A stretch of 64,000 nt of DNA from Microcoleus sp. bin48.metabat.b7b8b9.023 (GCF_013299185.1 NZ_JAAFKG010000047.1:1-64000); one strand, 5' to 3'. Shown: positions 47,914 through 57,949, counted from the first letter of the stretch. Program-made: numbers and translations. Notes: generated by a model not told the origin, from the sequence alone.

Positions 47914-47932
47914 AACGAGTGTTTTGAGATAG

Positions 47933-47974
47933 ATTGCCGCGCAGCCAGCGATCCTGAACTGCGCGGCAATTTTT
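47933..47974 (+). terminator. Rho-independent terminator of the rpoBC operon
   Basis: ATTGCCGCGCAG and CTGCGCGGCAAT form a perfect 12-base stem, followed by TTTT, about 20 bases after the rpoC2 stop. Confidence 0.92.
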
Positions 47975-49033
47975 GAGAGATACTCCCAACCAACAGGCGC
48001 AAGCGTTGGTTGCAATACGGTTTACATAAGGCAGATCCCCCCTAACCCCCCTTCCCAAGCAGGGTGGATTAATTGTCAGGATAGGAGATATAAAACTACC
48101 AAAAGTATCGCTCAAAGGTCGGCTCGCGCGATCGGCCAAGGTACGTAGTTGCGCGAAGAGCGCTCTTTATAAGATTAAGAAAGAGCGCAAAGATCGCAAC
48201 TACATACCTAATTTGTCTGACGACAATAAAACCACCCTGCCTAACCCCCCTTCCCAAGGGGAGTAGGGGGTGGGACAAGAAAGCTCTTAAGTCCCCCTAC
48301 AACCAGGGGGATGCGAGGGGGATCTCCGGGGCATAAAAAGTGTTAAGTAAACCGTATTGGGGTTGGTTGAAAAATCTTAAATTTTTGCTTTCAAAACTTA
48401 AAATTAAAAATTCACAGCCGAAAGTGCGATCGGCACATCAAATCGCCCGAAAAAAGAACGCAGAAGATATTCAGCCGCAGGCATAAATCAGAATTCAATA
48501 AAACTTGAAAATTAAAAATTTTAATTTTTTGAATCAACCTAAAATTAAAATTATTTCTCCCTTATAATACCAATTTAACAAATTAATACAACATTAGTTG
48601 TAGGCTGTGGATCCACGAAAAATTCGTAGCTATATATCGACAATTTGACAGAGCCGCACCTGACCACAATGGTACGATCGACCAAACACAACATTTATTG
48701 TGTCGCAATCTTTTGTCAAAATGGTATTATAAACACGCTCGCATTATTCAAGCCAGTCTGCGAAAATAACTATTTGTTCTGATGTGGGTTTAAGCACGAA
48801 TTCGTAGGTTAGATTGAACACTAGGTCTTTAAGAAATATCAAGACTTTTCTTAAAAAGTCGATCAAATAAAAGCCGTCCTAGAAGGACGGGGCTGAAGAA
48901 GCCAAGTTTTCGGTAAAAGACCGCTAACCCAAGCGTATTAAACTACAAACTTCGTGGCTTCCCTCCGTTACAGTTGTTACATCCGACAGCCGACGAATCC
49001 GTTGCTGAACTTCCTGCTTCAAATATGATTCGC
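47975..49033. other. Repeat-filled gap between rpoC2 and the response regulator
   Basis: No gene supported. Contains a nested inverted-repeat element (48013-48359), a second element with imperfect ends (about 48563-48732: TATAATACCAATTT and the inverse of TATAATACCATTTT), an IS200/IS605-style GCCGTCCTAGAAGGACGGGGC hairpin at about 48873-48893 (written in two halves, GCCGTCCT and AGGACGGGGC), and a GTTGCTGAACTTCC repeat copy at 48962-49021. Confidence 0.75.
48013..48359. mobile_element. Composite MITE-like element with inverted CAATACGGTTTAC ends
   Basis: The ends 48013-48025 (CAATACGGTTTAC) and 48347-48359 (GTAAACCGTATTG) are perfect 13-base inverses, extending to 17 with one mismatch. Within are two direct CCTAACCCCCCTTCCCAAG blocks and, between them, a hairpin element (48140-48232) related to that at 15466-15740. 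So one repeat appears to have inserted into another. No transposase. Confidence 0.72.
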
Positions 49034-49429
49034 TTACTCAGGGAGCAAAGCCTTGATCCGATCGACAAACTCTTGATGGTCTACTACGGGTTTAGAGATG
49101 TAACCGTCGGCACCGCTTTGATCCAGAAAAGTTTCTCTATCACCGGCCATCGCGTGAGCCGTCACCAATATAATCGGCAGCGAGGCGGTTTGCGGGTCAG
49201 CTTTCAGCAGTTGAGTAATCTTAATGCCGTCAACAGATTTTCCCTGGTACACGCTGCGCGAAAGAGACACGTCCATTAAAATCAAATCAGCTTGGCCGGC
49301 CGCAGCAATCTGCATCACCTCTTCAACATTTTCCGTGTGCTTGACAGCTAAGCCCCCCCGCTTAGTAAGTATTTTGGAAAAAACTCGAGCATTAACCAAA
49401 TCGTCCTCTACAATCAGAACGGTTTTCAT
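49034..49429 (-). CDS. Single-domain response regulator (CheY-like)
   Basis: 131 residues, a receiver domain only: acidic pocket Glu8-Asp9-Asp10 in VLIVEDDLVN, phosphoacceptor Asp53 in LILMDVSL, Thr90 in LVTAHAM and Lys113 in ISKPV. It would take a phosphate from an unknown histidine kinase and act by protein contact, since there is no output domain. The chain between Asp53 and Thr90 has an insertion (SRSVYQGKSVDG) of the kind found in DivK/PleD-like cyanobacterial regulators. Confidence 0.93.
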   Translation of the reverse strand: MKTVLIVEDDLVNARVFSKILTKRGGLAVKHTENVEEVMQIAAAGQADLILMDVSLSRSVYQGKSVDGIKITQLLKADPQTASLPIILVTAHAMAGDRETFLDQSGADGYISKPVVDHQEFVDRIKALLPE

Positions 49430-49730
49430 AAATAAATATGGGAAGTATGGAAACTTTGCGACATTAGTCCAAAGAGGAACACGGCACGGGGATTAGATTC
49501 CCCGTCAAAAATGCAGAGTTTTTAGCGCCATCAGCCGGGAACCCTGAAAAACCCGCATATATTCGTTGAGTGACTACCGTGGGAGGGTGTACAGATGCCG
49601 AGAAGCATCCATTACCATCATTTAGACTACTACTACAGACAGATACATTTAACCCGGTAGAAGCTGAAAATCAACCTTTACTGTGTATGGCACAATTTTG
49701 TAAGATGCAATCTTACGCCTTTGTTTCGCG

Positions 49731-49892
49731 GATCTGTCACAGCCTTTAACAAAAGGCTAAAAGTGCCATTTATATCACGCCCGATGCCATGACCGCAAGA
49801 AGGGCAAACTGTTGGTTACCTTCTAACTTTTTGTGGTTATGTCCATACTTTGAACAGGTTTTAGATGTATATTCTTCAGTCAGTCTGCTACA
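49731..49892 (-). pseudogene. TnpB zinc-ribbon fragment with frameshift
   Basis: On the minus strand: EEYTSKTCSKYGHNHKKLEG, then after a one-base frame change TVCPSCGHGIGRDINGTF and LLLKAVTDP. This is the C-terminal zinc ribbon and RDxNG motif of the TnpB nuclease of IS200/IS605-type elements. The second Cys of the first pair is Tyr (CSKY instead of CSKC), and the frame is broken, so it is dead. No intact TnpA or TnpB is nearby. Confidence 0.85.
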
Positions 49893-50593
49893 ATACATCC
49901 GCGCTTAGATGCGGAAATGCTTTAACCTAAAATAGGGTGAACCTATTGATATTACTACAATCTACCACAGTCTACTAGAATATTTCAAATAATTGTCTAC
50001 CTTAGATAGAGTGTTTAGTTGTTTTTTAGAACTAGACCTGACACTGGCGCTCGTCTCACGATCCCCCGGTAGCAAGTTTTTAGTAACCTGTTGTCGATTT
50101 AAATTGTATATTTGAATTCTCTATTCCCCTTCACGGTTACATTTTCTCCCCGACGACCGAGAATCTCCCTCTCTCCCCCGAATATCGCAGACAATTTCGG
50201 GATTGCTACTGCTTATCCTCTCTTGTGGTCAGGACTCCAACTTGTACCATTTTAGATTTTAGATTTTAGACTGGGGACGATCGCTCGGATAGGGGTATGA
50301 AGGTGGACTGAGGTTGAGGGCAGTTCCATTACTTTTTGTAACTGCTATGGGAGTCTCGGAGCCTTGACAATTATTTTCTTTCTTGCTCTTAGAGTCAAGC
50401 AATGTTGATTGACCTACTCGGGCCTTCGCATTCGGATCGGAGTACCCAATATAGCGGGGATGGTTGGGGATTCGCCATTCTCAGTTTTGACCGCTATCGA
50501 GCTGGTGTCAGAGGCTTGAGAGTTCGCCCGGATAGATTTTGAATCCGCTGAATTCTGAACGATCGGCCTTTGTGAGCGATTATAAGGAAAAGC

Positions 50594-50671
50594 ATGACTG
50601 TGAATCAACCTTCTCGCGGCGGCGGAGGTAAATCGACAGGTAGGCGCAAAGGTAGGCAACATAGACGTTAG
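50594..50671 (+). CDS. Possible 25-residue basic Gly/Arg-rich peptide
   Basis: ATG at 50594 preceded by AAGGA at a normal distance. The product, MTVNQPSRGGGGKSTGRR then KGRQHRR, is strongly basic, as in small RNA-binding or ribosome-associated proteins. I do not recognise a family and there is no partner gene. A chance ORF inside an IS remnant is the main alternative. Confidence 0.3.
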   Translation: MTVNQPSRGGGGKSTGRRKGRQHRR

Positions 50672-50676
50672 CTATC

Positions 50677-50720
50677 TCACGGGAAGCCCCGCGCTCTATC
50701 TGAAAGATGAGCGTCGGGAT
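50677..50720 (+). repeat. Hairpin motif, possible IS200/IS605 right-end scrap
   Basis: ACGGGAAGCCCCGCGCT then a small hairpin (TATCTGAAAGATGA) and GCGTCGGGA. A diverged second copy is at 51166-51230 (ACGGGAAGCCCGCACTG, hairpin ATGCATAGCAT, GTGTCGAGTACGTCAC). The motif resembles the ends of IS605-type elements in cyanobacteria, which I recall but cannot verify. Confidence 0.4.
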
Positions 50721-51554
50721 GAGAGCAGGGCTGTTGACGACGCTCCCTGAACGAATTGGGCGTTGCCCAACAGACTCGCAGGAGATGGAGGAAACAGTCA
50801 GTTAACCTCCTGGATTGTCGAAAACCTTGAAATGCCCTCAGAGAATTGTTTTCACGCTATATTGTCAATGGTCGTTGACCCGCCCGACTGCTCGAACAGA
50901 CAGGCTACAGTAGCGGTCAAACGCTTGCCACAGCAAGACCAGAGTTCGGGGAAGGAATACGCCTAGCTGGTTGGCAATTGCCGTAAATCCATGGTGTATT
51001 GTGCGAGTAGAACTTAAACTCCTTGGGACGCAGGGAGCCTGCCCGGTCACTATCACGGGATAGCGAAAGAGTCAGTAGCAATGTGTTGATTGATTCATTG
51101 ACTAAAACCTCTGGACGCGGTGTAAGACCAACACTATCTTCGGATAGTAGAGGCAACGGCGGATGAAACGGGAAGCCCGCACTGTATGCATAGCATCAGT
51201 GTCGAGTACGTCACTGTAAGAGTGGAGAGTAAGAGGCAAGTCTTGCCAGTCTTCGGCACTGCTTTTACCTGTTACATTTATTTTTCTCCTCCCGCTGGGC
51301 GGTTTGGTCGAACTATTGGTTCGCTGCACCAGCAAACGCTTTTCATTCGATACAGGCAACCCGATCGCGATCGACCCCGCCCACAAACGGATACCGTGTC
51401 CCCACAATCGTCGTGGAGATCCCAAAATTTTAGACTAAGAGTTCAATCCCCGAGATTGATCTGTGGAGTAAATCTAAAGTCTACAATCTAAAATCTAAAA
51501 TCTATGGACTGACAGGGGCTGTCTTCACTCAGGAATTAACGGACATAAGGACTC

Positions 51555-54107
51555 ATGGCTAAACAACTCAACCTACTTTCCGGGCAAGTAATTTCTACGC
51601 CTCTGCACGCCGAGATGCAGCAATCGTACCTCGAATATGCCATGAGTGTGATCGTCGGGCGAGCTTTGCCTGATGTCCGCGACGGTTTAAAACCTGTGCA
51701 CCGTCGAATTTTGTACGCGATGCACGAACTCGGTTTGACACCAGACCGACCTTACCGCAAGTGCGCCCGGGTAGTTGGAGATGTTTTGGGAAAATATCAC
51801 CCCCACGGCGACCAATCGGTTTACGACGCTCTAGTCCGCATGGCTCAGGAGTTTTCGAGCCGCTATCCTTTGCTGGCGGGTCACGGCAATTTCGGTTCGG
51901 TGGACAATGACCCCGCTGCTGCGATGCGCTACACGGAAACTAGACTGGCATCGATCGCCCACGAAGCCATGCTAACCCAAGTCGGCGATGCAACTGTTGA
52001 TTTTACTGGTAACTTTGACAATTCCCAGCAGGAACCGACGGCGCTTCCTGCCCAGTTGCCGTTTCTTTTGCTCAACGGCTGTACTGGCATTGCTGTCGGG
52101 ATGGCTACTAATATCCCGCCGCACAATTTGGGCGAGGTGGTAGACGGTTTAATTGCTTTGATTGAAAATCCGGAGATCTCGGATGAAAAGTTGATCGAAC
52201 TGATTCCGGGCCCAGATTTTCCGACCGGAGGGGAAATCGTCTCTACAGAGGGCATTGTTGACGCCTACACTAAGGGTAGAGGTAGTATTGCGGTCAGGGG
52301 TATAGCTGGGGTGGAAGAAGTACCTGGGAATCGCAAGGTACGAACTAAAACGGCGATCGTCGTGACGGAGTTTCCGTTTCAGGTAAATAAGGCGGCTTGG
52401 ATTGAAAAGGTGGCGGACTTGGTAAATGCCGGCCGCCTCGACGGTATTTCTGATTTGCGTGACGAGAGCGATCGCGAAGGCATTCGAGTTGTAATTGAAC
52501 TTAAACGAGAATTTACTCCAGAGGCGGTGCTGGCTCGTCTTTACCAACAAACTGACCTGCAAACAAATTTTGGCGCGATTTTGCTGGCAATTGTCAACGG
52601 TCAACCCCGACAGTTGACCCTCAGACAATTGTTGCAAGAATTTCTGGATTTCCGAGAGGTGACTCTCACCCGCCGCTACAATTACGAGTTGCAGGCGGCA
52701 GAACGTCGCTGTCACATTGTCCAAGGCTTAATGTTGGCTTTGACAAATCTTGATACTACGATCGACATTCTCAGAAATGCTCCTGACGGTTCTACGGCTA
52801 AGCAAATTTTCCAAGTTCGCCTCAATTTGAGCGAAAGTCAATCTGATGCGATTTTGGCGATGCCGATGCGCCGGCTAACTGGTTTGGAAAGAGAAAATTT
52901 GCAGTCAGAGTTGGATGAGTTGACGGCGAATATTCAAGAATTGCAGCGGCTGTTGAGCGACAGGCGCGAACTTTTGAAGGCTTTAAAGAAGGAATTGCGA
53001 TCGCTAAAACGCAAGCATGGTGACGAACGCCGCACTAAATTTGCTCATGGAATTGGACGCGCGAGAACTTCTGAGACACAACCGGCTGGCAAGAAAAATG
53101 CTGGTGTGAAGCCTTTGTTGCCGGCAATAATTTCTCCTAATCTATTGCCCGATATTGAGCCGGAGGAAACTATTGTTGAATTTTCGCACAAGCAGTACGT
53201 GAGACGCTTGTCGGCTGGGGAACGTCCGCGCTCGAAAAGTCGCGAAAAATCGGTTTCAGCTTTAGAAAAAAATGAAGATTTTATTGTGACGGCAAACCTG
53301 ACAAAAACCGATCGCACTTTGGTCGTCTTAATTCCTAACGGCAAAGCTTATCCGCTGAAAGTCGCCGATATTCCTAGTAGCAGCCAAAAAGACCGGGGAA
53401 CGCCGATTGTTAGTTTGTTGTCGCCCAGTGCTACTAAAGAAAGTGCAGGTCGTGCTTTCTCGGAAATCACAGTTGCACACTTTATTTTGCCGGAAAATTC
53501 GGAGGCTGCGGATTTAGTAACTCTGACTCAACAAGGCAAAATTAAGCGCTTGCCGATGCAGGAATTTGCTGAGCTGACTAATCGCGGTGTGACTGTTGTT
53601 AAACTCAAGGAGGACGATCGACTGCGTAATGCTAGTCTCAGCAAAGTTGGCGACCAAGTGGTCGTCGCAACTTCGGGAGGTCGAGTCCTCCGATTTGATG
53701 TTGATGACGAACAACTGCCGCCCATGGGCCGCACCGCCCAGGGTTCTCAAGTCACCAGGTTGCGGAAGCAGGAACAGTTGGTGGGTTGTATTACGATCGA
53801 CCGGGAGGACAGTCTGGTGCTATTTTCGGAGTTGGGTTGGGCAAAACGAATGCCTGCGGGTTCTGTCAGGCTGACTAACCGCGGCGAAATCGGCACTCAG
53901 GCTTTTCGCTTTGCAGAGCCTAAAGATGCTTTGGTTGGATTGCTGCGGGCTGTTCCGGGTACGGATGTTAAACTTTTTACTACCGCTGGCCGCTTGCTGC
54001 GATCGACTGTTGATGCTATAGCTTTTTGGGGGAAGGATGCTCCGGGCGATCGGGTTTTTGACCTCAATCCTGGTGAAAAAATTATCAAAGTTATCAGTAG
54101 TCAATAG
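51555..54107 (+). CDS. Type IIA topoisomerase subunit A (GyrA/ParC-like)
   Basis: 850 residues. Breakage domain: [29 protein letters not shown], split before the active-site Tyr in AAMRYTETR; quinolone-region sequence [19 protein letters not shown]. The C-terminal beta-pinwheel follows from about 540. The GyrA-box, QRRGGKG in true gyrases, appears here only as QKDRGTP, which suggests decatenation (topo IV-like) rather than negative supercoiling. Cyanobacteria usually also have a canonical gyrA elsewhere, so this is likely the second paralogue. At the usual Ser83 position there is Gln (GDQSVY). Confidence 0.93.
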   Translation: MAKQLNLLSGQVISTPLHAEMQQSYLEYAMSVIVGRALPDVRDGLKPVHRRILYAMHELGLTPDRPYRKCARVVGDVLGKYHPHGDQSVYDALVRMAQEFSSRYPLLAGHGNFGSVDNDPAAAMRYTETRLASIAHEAMLTQVGDATVDFTGNFDNSQQEPTALPAQLPFLLLNGCTGIAVGMATNIPPHNLGEVVDGLIALIENPEISDEKLIELIPGPDFPTGGEIVSTEGIVDAYTKGRGSIAVRGIAGVEEVPGNRKVRTKTAIVVTEFPFQVNKAAWIEKVADLVNAGRLDGISDLRDESDREGIRVVIELKREFTPEAVLARLYQQTDLQTNFGAILLAIVNGQPRQLTLRQLLQEFLDFREVTLTRRYNYELQAAERRCHIVQGLMLALTNLDTTIDILRNAPDGSTAKQIFQVRLNLSESQSDAILAMPMRRLTGLERENLQSELDELTANIQELQRLLSDRRELLKALKKELRSLKRKHGDERRTKFAHGIGRARTSETQPAGKKNAGVKPLLPAIISPNLLPDIEPEETIVEFSHKQYVRRLSAGERPRSKSREKSVSALEKNEDFIVTANLTKTDRTLVVLIPNGKAYPLKVADIPSSSQKDRGTPIVSLLSPSATKESAGRAFSEITVAHFILPENSEAADLVTLTQQGKIKRLPMQEFAELTNRGVTVVKLKEDDRLRNASLSKVGDQVVVATSGGRVLRFDVDDEQLPPMGRTAQGSQVTRLRKQEQLVGCITIDREDSLVLFSELGWAKRMPAGSVRLTNRGEIGTQAFRFAEPKDALVGLLRAVPGTDVKLFTTAGRLLRSTVDAIAFWGKDAPGDRVFDLNPGEKIIKVISSQ

Positions 54108-54346
54108 TTATTGGGGATTGGGGATTGCGAATTGGGCGAAGCGAAGCGGAGGGATGGGGCATGGGGCATTAGCCAAACAGGTCATTGGGCGAAGCGAAGC
54201 GGAGGGATGGGGCATTGGGCATTGCGAATTGGGCATTGCGAATTGGGGATTAATCTGATTTCTTGTTTCTGACTTCTGAATTCAACATCCATCCGTTAAA
54301 TCAATTAAATCCCGTACACTGCTGATTGCGGAACTTCCTCCTTCAT
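54108..54346. repeat. GCATTGGGC / GAAGCGAAGCGGAGGGATG repeats after the topoisomerase gene
   Basis: Several copies of GCGAAGCGAAGCGGAGGGAT followed by GGGGCATTGGGCATT runs. The inverse of this arrangement is found at about 54580-54750, so the two regions could pair. A GTTGCGGAACTTCC-type repeat copy is at about 54288-54345. Confidence 0.8.
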
Positions 54347-54485
54347 TAGACCTCCTGCGAAAGTATTTTATCGATCCTTTAACAGTAGCCATTTCAGCCA
54401 TTATTAACTAATAATAAAAGATTGGCCAGACATACTGGTAATTATCGGTTCTGTCGATTAGGTGAGGACTTTCGCAGGAGGTCTA
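54347..54485. mobile_element. 139-base MITE with 18-base perfect terminal inverted repeats
   Basis: TAGACCTCCTGCGAAAGT (54347-54364) is perfectly inverted at 54468-54485. Counting the element as AGACC...GGTCT, it is flanked by ATT on each side, a possible 3-base target duplication. The inside is AT-rich with no ORF. Confidence 0.85.
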
Positions 54486-54493
54486 TTGAATAT

Positions 54494-54772
54494 CCCAATT
54501 ACAAATTACAAATTACAAATTACAAATTACAAATTACAAATTACAAATTACAAATGCCCAATGCCCAATTCCCAATGCCCAATTCCCCATCCCTCCGCTT
54601 CGCTTCGCCCCATGCCCAATGCCCCATCCCTCCGCTTCGCTTCGCCCAATGCCCCATGCCCCATGCCCCATGCCCCATGCCCCATGCCCCATCCCTCCGC
54701 TTCGCTTCGCCCCATGCCCCATGCCCAATGCCCCATGCCCCATGCCCCATGCCCAATCTAAAATCTAAAATC
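54494..54772. repeat. ATTACAA, GCCCAAT and GCCCCAT heptamer runs
   Basis: About eight ATTACAA units at 54498-54555, then alternating CCCAATG and CCCCATG units broken by three CCCTCCGCTTCGCTTCGCCC blocks, up to the start of the ABC gene. The open frames through it are not genes. Confidence 0.88.
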
Positions 54773-54777
54773 GTTTG

Positions 54778-56262
54778 ATGGCGCAAGTTGTATTAGAAAA
54801 TATCTACAAAAGTTTTCCCCTCCGCCAAGGAGAACAGGAAAAAGTAGCAAACAACGTCGCAGAAAGTGTCTCAACAGAGACTCCTAGCTCTTCGGCTAAC
54901 ACTGTTTTGCGGCGGATTAACCTGACCGTCCTAGACGGAGAATTCATGGTGTTGGTGGGGCCTTCGGGCTGCGGAAAAAGCACTTTGCTGCGATCGATCG
55001 CCGGTTTGGAAGTTTTGACAGCCGGCAATATCTGGATTGGCGATCGGCTCGTTAACGATTTGCCTCCAAAAGACCGAGATATCGCTATGGTATTTCAAAA
55101 TTATGCTCTCTATCCTCACTTAACAGTCTACGATAATCTCGCCTTTGGATTGCGCCGCTCACAGAAGGAAGAAGGTTCGGCAACGAGCACTGTACGGGAT
55201 TTAACGGATGTAACGGATAGAACGAACAAGGTAAAAGAGAGAAGGAAAAAGGAAAATGTTAAAAGGAAGCAGCTAGAAGTTAGCGGGTATTCAGTAGAAG
55301 AGAAAGAGAAAGATCAAGACAAAACAAGCAGTGAGAAGGCAAAAGAAATTAAAAATCAAATAAAAAAGGCGATCGATTATTTAACTTCTAATACTGTAAA
55401 CAAGGAGCGAATATATACTTTAGGGGAGGACTTTTTAGTGGGAGCAACTCGCAAGCTTCCTCCGGGTTTACGCTATTTGTCTGAACGGGAAAAGGCGGTA
55501 GGAGAACGAGTTCTGAAGGTAGCTCAATTATTGCAAATAGAACCGCTTTTAAATCGCTTTCCGAAACAACTTTCGGGAGGACAAAAGCAGCGGGTGGCTT
55601 TGGGTAGGGCGATGGCTCGAAATCCTGAAGTGTTTTTGATGGACGAACCGCTATCGAATCTTGATGCGAAGTTGAGGGCGGAAACTCGATCGCAAATTGT
55701 GCAGTTACAGCGGCAGTTGGGCACTACTACTATTTATGTGACTCACGACCAAACTGAGGCGATGACTATGGGCGATCGCATTGCTATTATGAATGCTGGC
55801 CAGCTTCAGCAAGTCGCTAAGCCTCTGGAGCTTTACAACAAGCCGGCGAATCTATTTGTGGCTGAGTTTATTGGTTCTCCGCCGATGAATTTTTTGCCCG
55901 TGCAGTTTACCGCCCCGCTGTTGATTTCTCACCCGCAATTTCGCTTTACTTTACCAGATATTTGGGCGAAAAATCTACAAAAATATGACGGGCGAGGACT
56001 GATTTTGGGCATTCGCCCGGAACATCTCAGCATCAACCCTCCTGCTACCAAAAATCTGTCTGTACAAGTGGAAATTGTGGAGGCTTTGGGACACGAAACT
56101 TATTTGCGGGTGTGTTTGACTGACGATCCGGCTGTGCGGATGCAGGTGCGGGTGCCTCCCGATCGATCGATCCGTGTTGGCGAAGAGCTTTGGTTGGCGA
56201 TCGCCCATGACAAAATTCACTTATTCGATCCTGATAACGAATTGGCGATTTTTCCTCGGTAG
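54778..56262 (+). CDS. MalK/UgpC-type ABC transporter ATPase with a large insertion
   Basis: 494 residues. Walker A GPSGCGKST, Q-loop VFQNYALYPH, signature LSGGQKQRVALGRA, Walker B VFLMDEPLSNLD, His-switch YVTHDQTEAM, and a C-terminal TOBE/OB region (LGIRPEHLSI). It would drive a sugar or glycerol-phosphate importer; no permease or binding protein is nearby. Between Q-loop and signature there are about 160 residues rather than about 50: first the repeat-encoded EEGSATSTVRDLTDVTD (about 129-150), then a Lys/Glu-rich stretch, then a conserved-looking LPPGLRYLSEREKAV. The ATG at 54778 was preferred over a TTG one codon earlier. Confidence 0.9.
   Translation: MAQVVLENIYKSFPLRQGEQEKVANNVAESVSTETPSSSANTVLRRINLTVLDGEFMVLVGPSGCGKSTLLRSIAGLEVLTAGNIWIGDRLVNDLPPKDRDIAMVFQNYALYPHLTVYDNLAFGLRRSQKEEGSATSTVRDLTDVTDRTNKVKERRKKENVKRKQLEVSGYSVEEKEKDQDKTSSEKAKEIKNQIKKAIDYLTSNTVNKERIYTLGEDFLVGATRKLPPGLRYLSEREKAVGERVLKVAQLLQIEPLLNRFPKQLSGGQKQRVALGRAMARNPEVFLMDEPLSNLDAKLRAETRSQIVQLQRQLGTTTIYVTHDQTEAMTMGDRIAIMNAGQLQQVAKPLELYNKPANLFVAEFIGSPPMNFLPVQFTAPLLISHPQFRFTLPDIWAKNLQKYDGRGLILGIRPEHLSINPPATKNLSVQVEIVEALGHETYLRVCLTDDPAVRMQVRVPPDRSIRVGEELWLAIAHDKIHLFDPDNELAIFPR
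55164..55220 (+). repeat. In-frame copy of the dispersed repeat inside the ABC ATPase gene
   Basis: GAAGGAAGAAGGTTCGGCAA then CGAGCACTGTACGGGATTTA and ACGGATGTAACGGAT. It is nearly the same as the cyclase-gene copy at 13851-13915 and in the same reading frame relative to the repeat, giving KEEGSATSTVRDLTDVTD. Confidence 0.92.
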
Positions 56263-56388
56263 GAAACAAGAGATAGGTCGATCGACCGCTGTGACCGATA
56301 TCAGAGATCGCACACTTGCACTTTTTTCAAGTAACTGTTATATTAATTAACATAAGCCTTACAAAAGTTAACGAAGGGAGTTCGCACT

Positions 56389-56541
56389 ATGCAAGAACAA
56401 AAACGCAACGCTTGGAACTGGGGCTTCAGCGAGGGAGCTGAAAATTGGAACGGTCGTTTAGCAATGATCGGTTTCTCGGCCGCTGTGATTATCGAATTGG
56501 TTTCTGGTCAAGGGCTGCTTCACTTCTGGGGCCTGATCTAA
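56389..56541 (+). CDS. High-light-inducible single-helix protein (Hlip/SCP)
   Basis: 50 residues. ENWNGRLAMIGFSAAVIIE is the chlorophyll-binding helix of the CAB/ELIP/HLIP family, with the ExxNGRxAMxGF motif, followed by the usual GQGLLHFWGLI end. Hlips bind chlorophyll and beta-carotene in thylakoids, quench energy and protect photosystem II assembly. GAAGGGAG lies eight bases before the ATG. A TTCG-loop terminator follows. Faces sigA. Confidence 0.95.
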   Translation: MQEQKRNAWNWGFSEGAENWNGRLAMIGFSAAVIIELVSGQGLLHFWGLI

Positions 56542-56570
56542 TTTTCTAGTTAAGACTTTTGTGACACTGC

Positions 56571-56606
56571 AAAGCTTGGGAGTTCCTTCGGGAACTCCCA
56601 AAATTT
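56571..56606 (+). terminator. Hairpin terminator of the hli gene
   Basis: TTGGGAGTTCC and GGAACTCCCAA form a perfect 11-base stem with a TTCG loop, followed by AATTTT. It can serve hli and, on the other strand, help end sigA transcription. Confidence 0.88.
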
Positions 56607-56779
56607 TGCAGGTGCGTTTTTAGCAGGGCAATTTTTGCAGGACAATTTAGCAGGAGCAAATAGCGAATTGCGGCCCTGCATTCAGCAGCACAATGTTTAA
56701 CAGCGATCGCTCTTTTTGGGGTAGGGGGTTCCACCCCAAAAGAGTAAATCACTCTTTTGGGTGATGCGAGACAAATGCT

Positions 56780-57949
56780 CTAGCGGATATATTCTTTTAA
56801 GATGCTGTTGCGGTTGGGATGGCGCAATTTCCGCAGGGCTTTAGCCTCGATTTGGCGAATCCTCTCGCGAGTGACGTTAAAGATTTGACCAATTTCCTCC
56901 AAGGTCTTCATCCGTCCGTCATCTAAGCCGTAACGCAGCCTCAGTACATCCCGTTCTCGGGGGCTGAGAGTATCCAAAACGCTTTCCAAATCTTCCCTGA
57001 GCAAGTTCTTCGAGACTTGATCTTCTGGCGTTTCCCCGTCAGATTCAATAAAGTCTCCCAGACGCGAGTCTTCCTCTTTGCCGATCGGAGTTTCTAAAGA
57101 AATTGGCAACTGTGCGGATTTAGCAATAAAGCGCAACTTCTCGATCGTCATCTCCATCTTGGTGGCGATTTCTTCTTCCGTAGGCTTGCGGCCCATTTCC
57201 TGAGAAAGCAGCTTGGTAGTTTTCTTAATCCGCGAGATGGTTTCGTAAAGGTGAACCGGGAGGCGGATAGTCCGGGATTGATCGGCGATTGCTCTGGTGA
57301 TGGCTTGACGTATCCACCAAGTTGCGTAGGTAGAAAACTTGTAGCCTTTTTCGTGGTCGAATTTTTCAGCAGCCCGGATTAGACCCAAAGAGCCTTCTTG
57401 AATCAAATCTTGGAAAGACAAACCGCGATTCATGTACTTTTTGGCGATCGACACCACCAAACGCAGGTTTGATTGCACCATCTTCTCCTTGGCGCGCCTA
57501 CCGACGTGGAGTCGGTGACGGAATGCAGGTAGTGCCATTTCTACAGCAGTAGCCCATTCGTTGTCTTTGGGCTCGCGGTCTAACTCTTCGAGCAATTGTT
57601 CTCGAACTCGCTCCAATTCCAGCAAATCTGCAATCTTGCGGGCGAGTTCAATCTCTTCGTCGGCTCGCAACAGTCGAATCCGACCGATTTCTTGCAGGTA
57701 GAGACGAATAGAGTCTTCTGTATAATGCTTTTTCTTTGCCTGAGCCCGACGGCGGGCTTTCGCGCCTTTGCCAGCTTTAGTGTCGTCCTCCTCAGACGGG
57801 TTGTCTAGAAAATCTTCTCGATCGTCTTCTTCGTCGATAAAGAGTTCCAACTCGCTCTCAGGTAGAACGCTTTCGGCGTTCCTCAGCAACTCGATAGTTT
57901 CCATTTTGGGTGTAATTTTGGTTTCGAGTACGGTGTTAGCCTGGATCAT
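56780..57949 (-). CDS. sigA: Principal group 1 sigma factor SigA (RpoD)
   Basis: 389 residues. Region 1.2 ([16 protein letters not shown]), region 2 ([40 protein letters not shown]), region 3 ([19 protein letters not shown]) and region 4 ([36 protein letters not shown]) are all present. The acidic N-terminal 80 residues and the basic linker [11 protein letters not shown] are normal for cyanobacterial SigA. It directs housekeeping transcription. A gap of nearly 1.9 kb lies upstream. Confidence 0.97.
   Translation of the reverse strand: MIQANTVLETKITPKMETIELLRNAESVLPESELELFIDEEDDREDFLDNPSEEDDTKAGKGAKARRRAQAKKKHYTEDSIRLYLQEIGRIRLLRADEEIELARKIADLLELERVREQLLEELDREPKDNEWATAVEMALPAFRHRLHVGRRAKEKMVQSNLRLVVSIAKKYMNRGLSFQDLIQEGSLGLIRAAEKFDHEKGYKFSTYATWWIRQAITRAIADQSRTIRLPVHLYETISRIKKTTKLLSQEMGRKPTEEEIATKMEMTIEKLRFIAKSAQLPISLETPIGKEEDSRLGDFIESDGETPEDQVSKNLLREDLESVLDTLSPRERDVLRLRYGLDDGRMKTLEEIGQIFNVTRERIRQIEAKALRKLRHPNRNSILKEYIR

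Larger units (their letters stand above)
49430..51554. other. 2.1 kb IS-remnant region upstream of the topoisomerase gene
   Basis: Contains a TnpB scrap (49731-49892), a tiny possible ORF (50594-50671), two related hairpin motifs (50677-50720 and 51166-51230) and short ATTTTAGATTTTAGA / TCTAAAATCTAAAATC motifs (about 50254 and 51482). The rest has no recognisable coding frame. Base composition is mixed and stop codons are frequent in all frames. Confidence 0.65.

Noticed and set aside
54422-54778. Open frame of MPNAPCPMPHAP-like repeats, and antisense GMGHGAWGM frames
   Set aside because: Direct translation of GCCCCAT heptamers; no start signal and no conservation expected.
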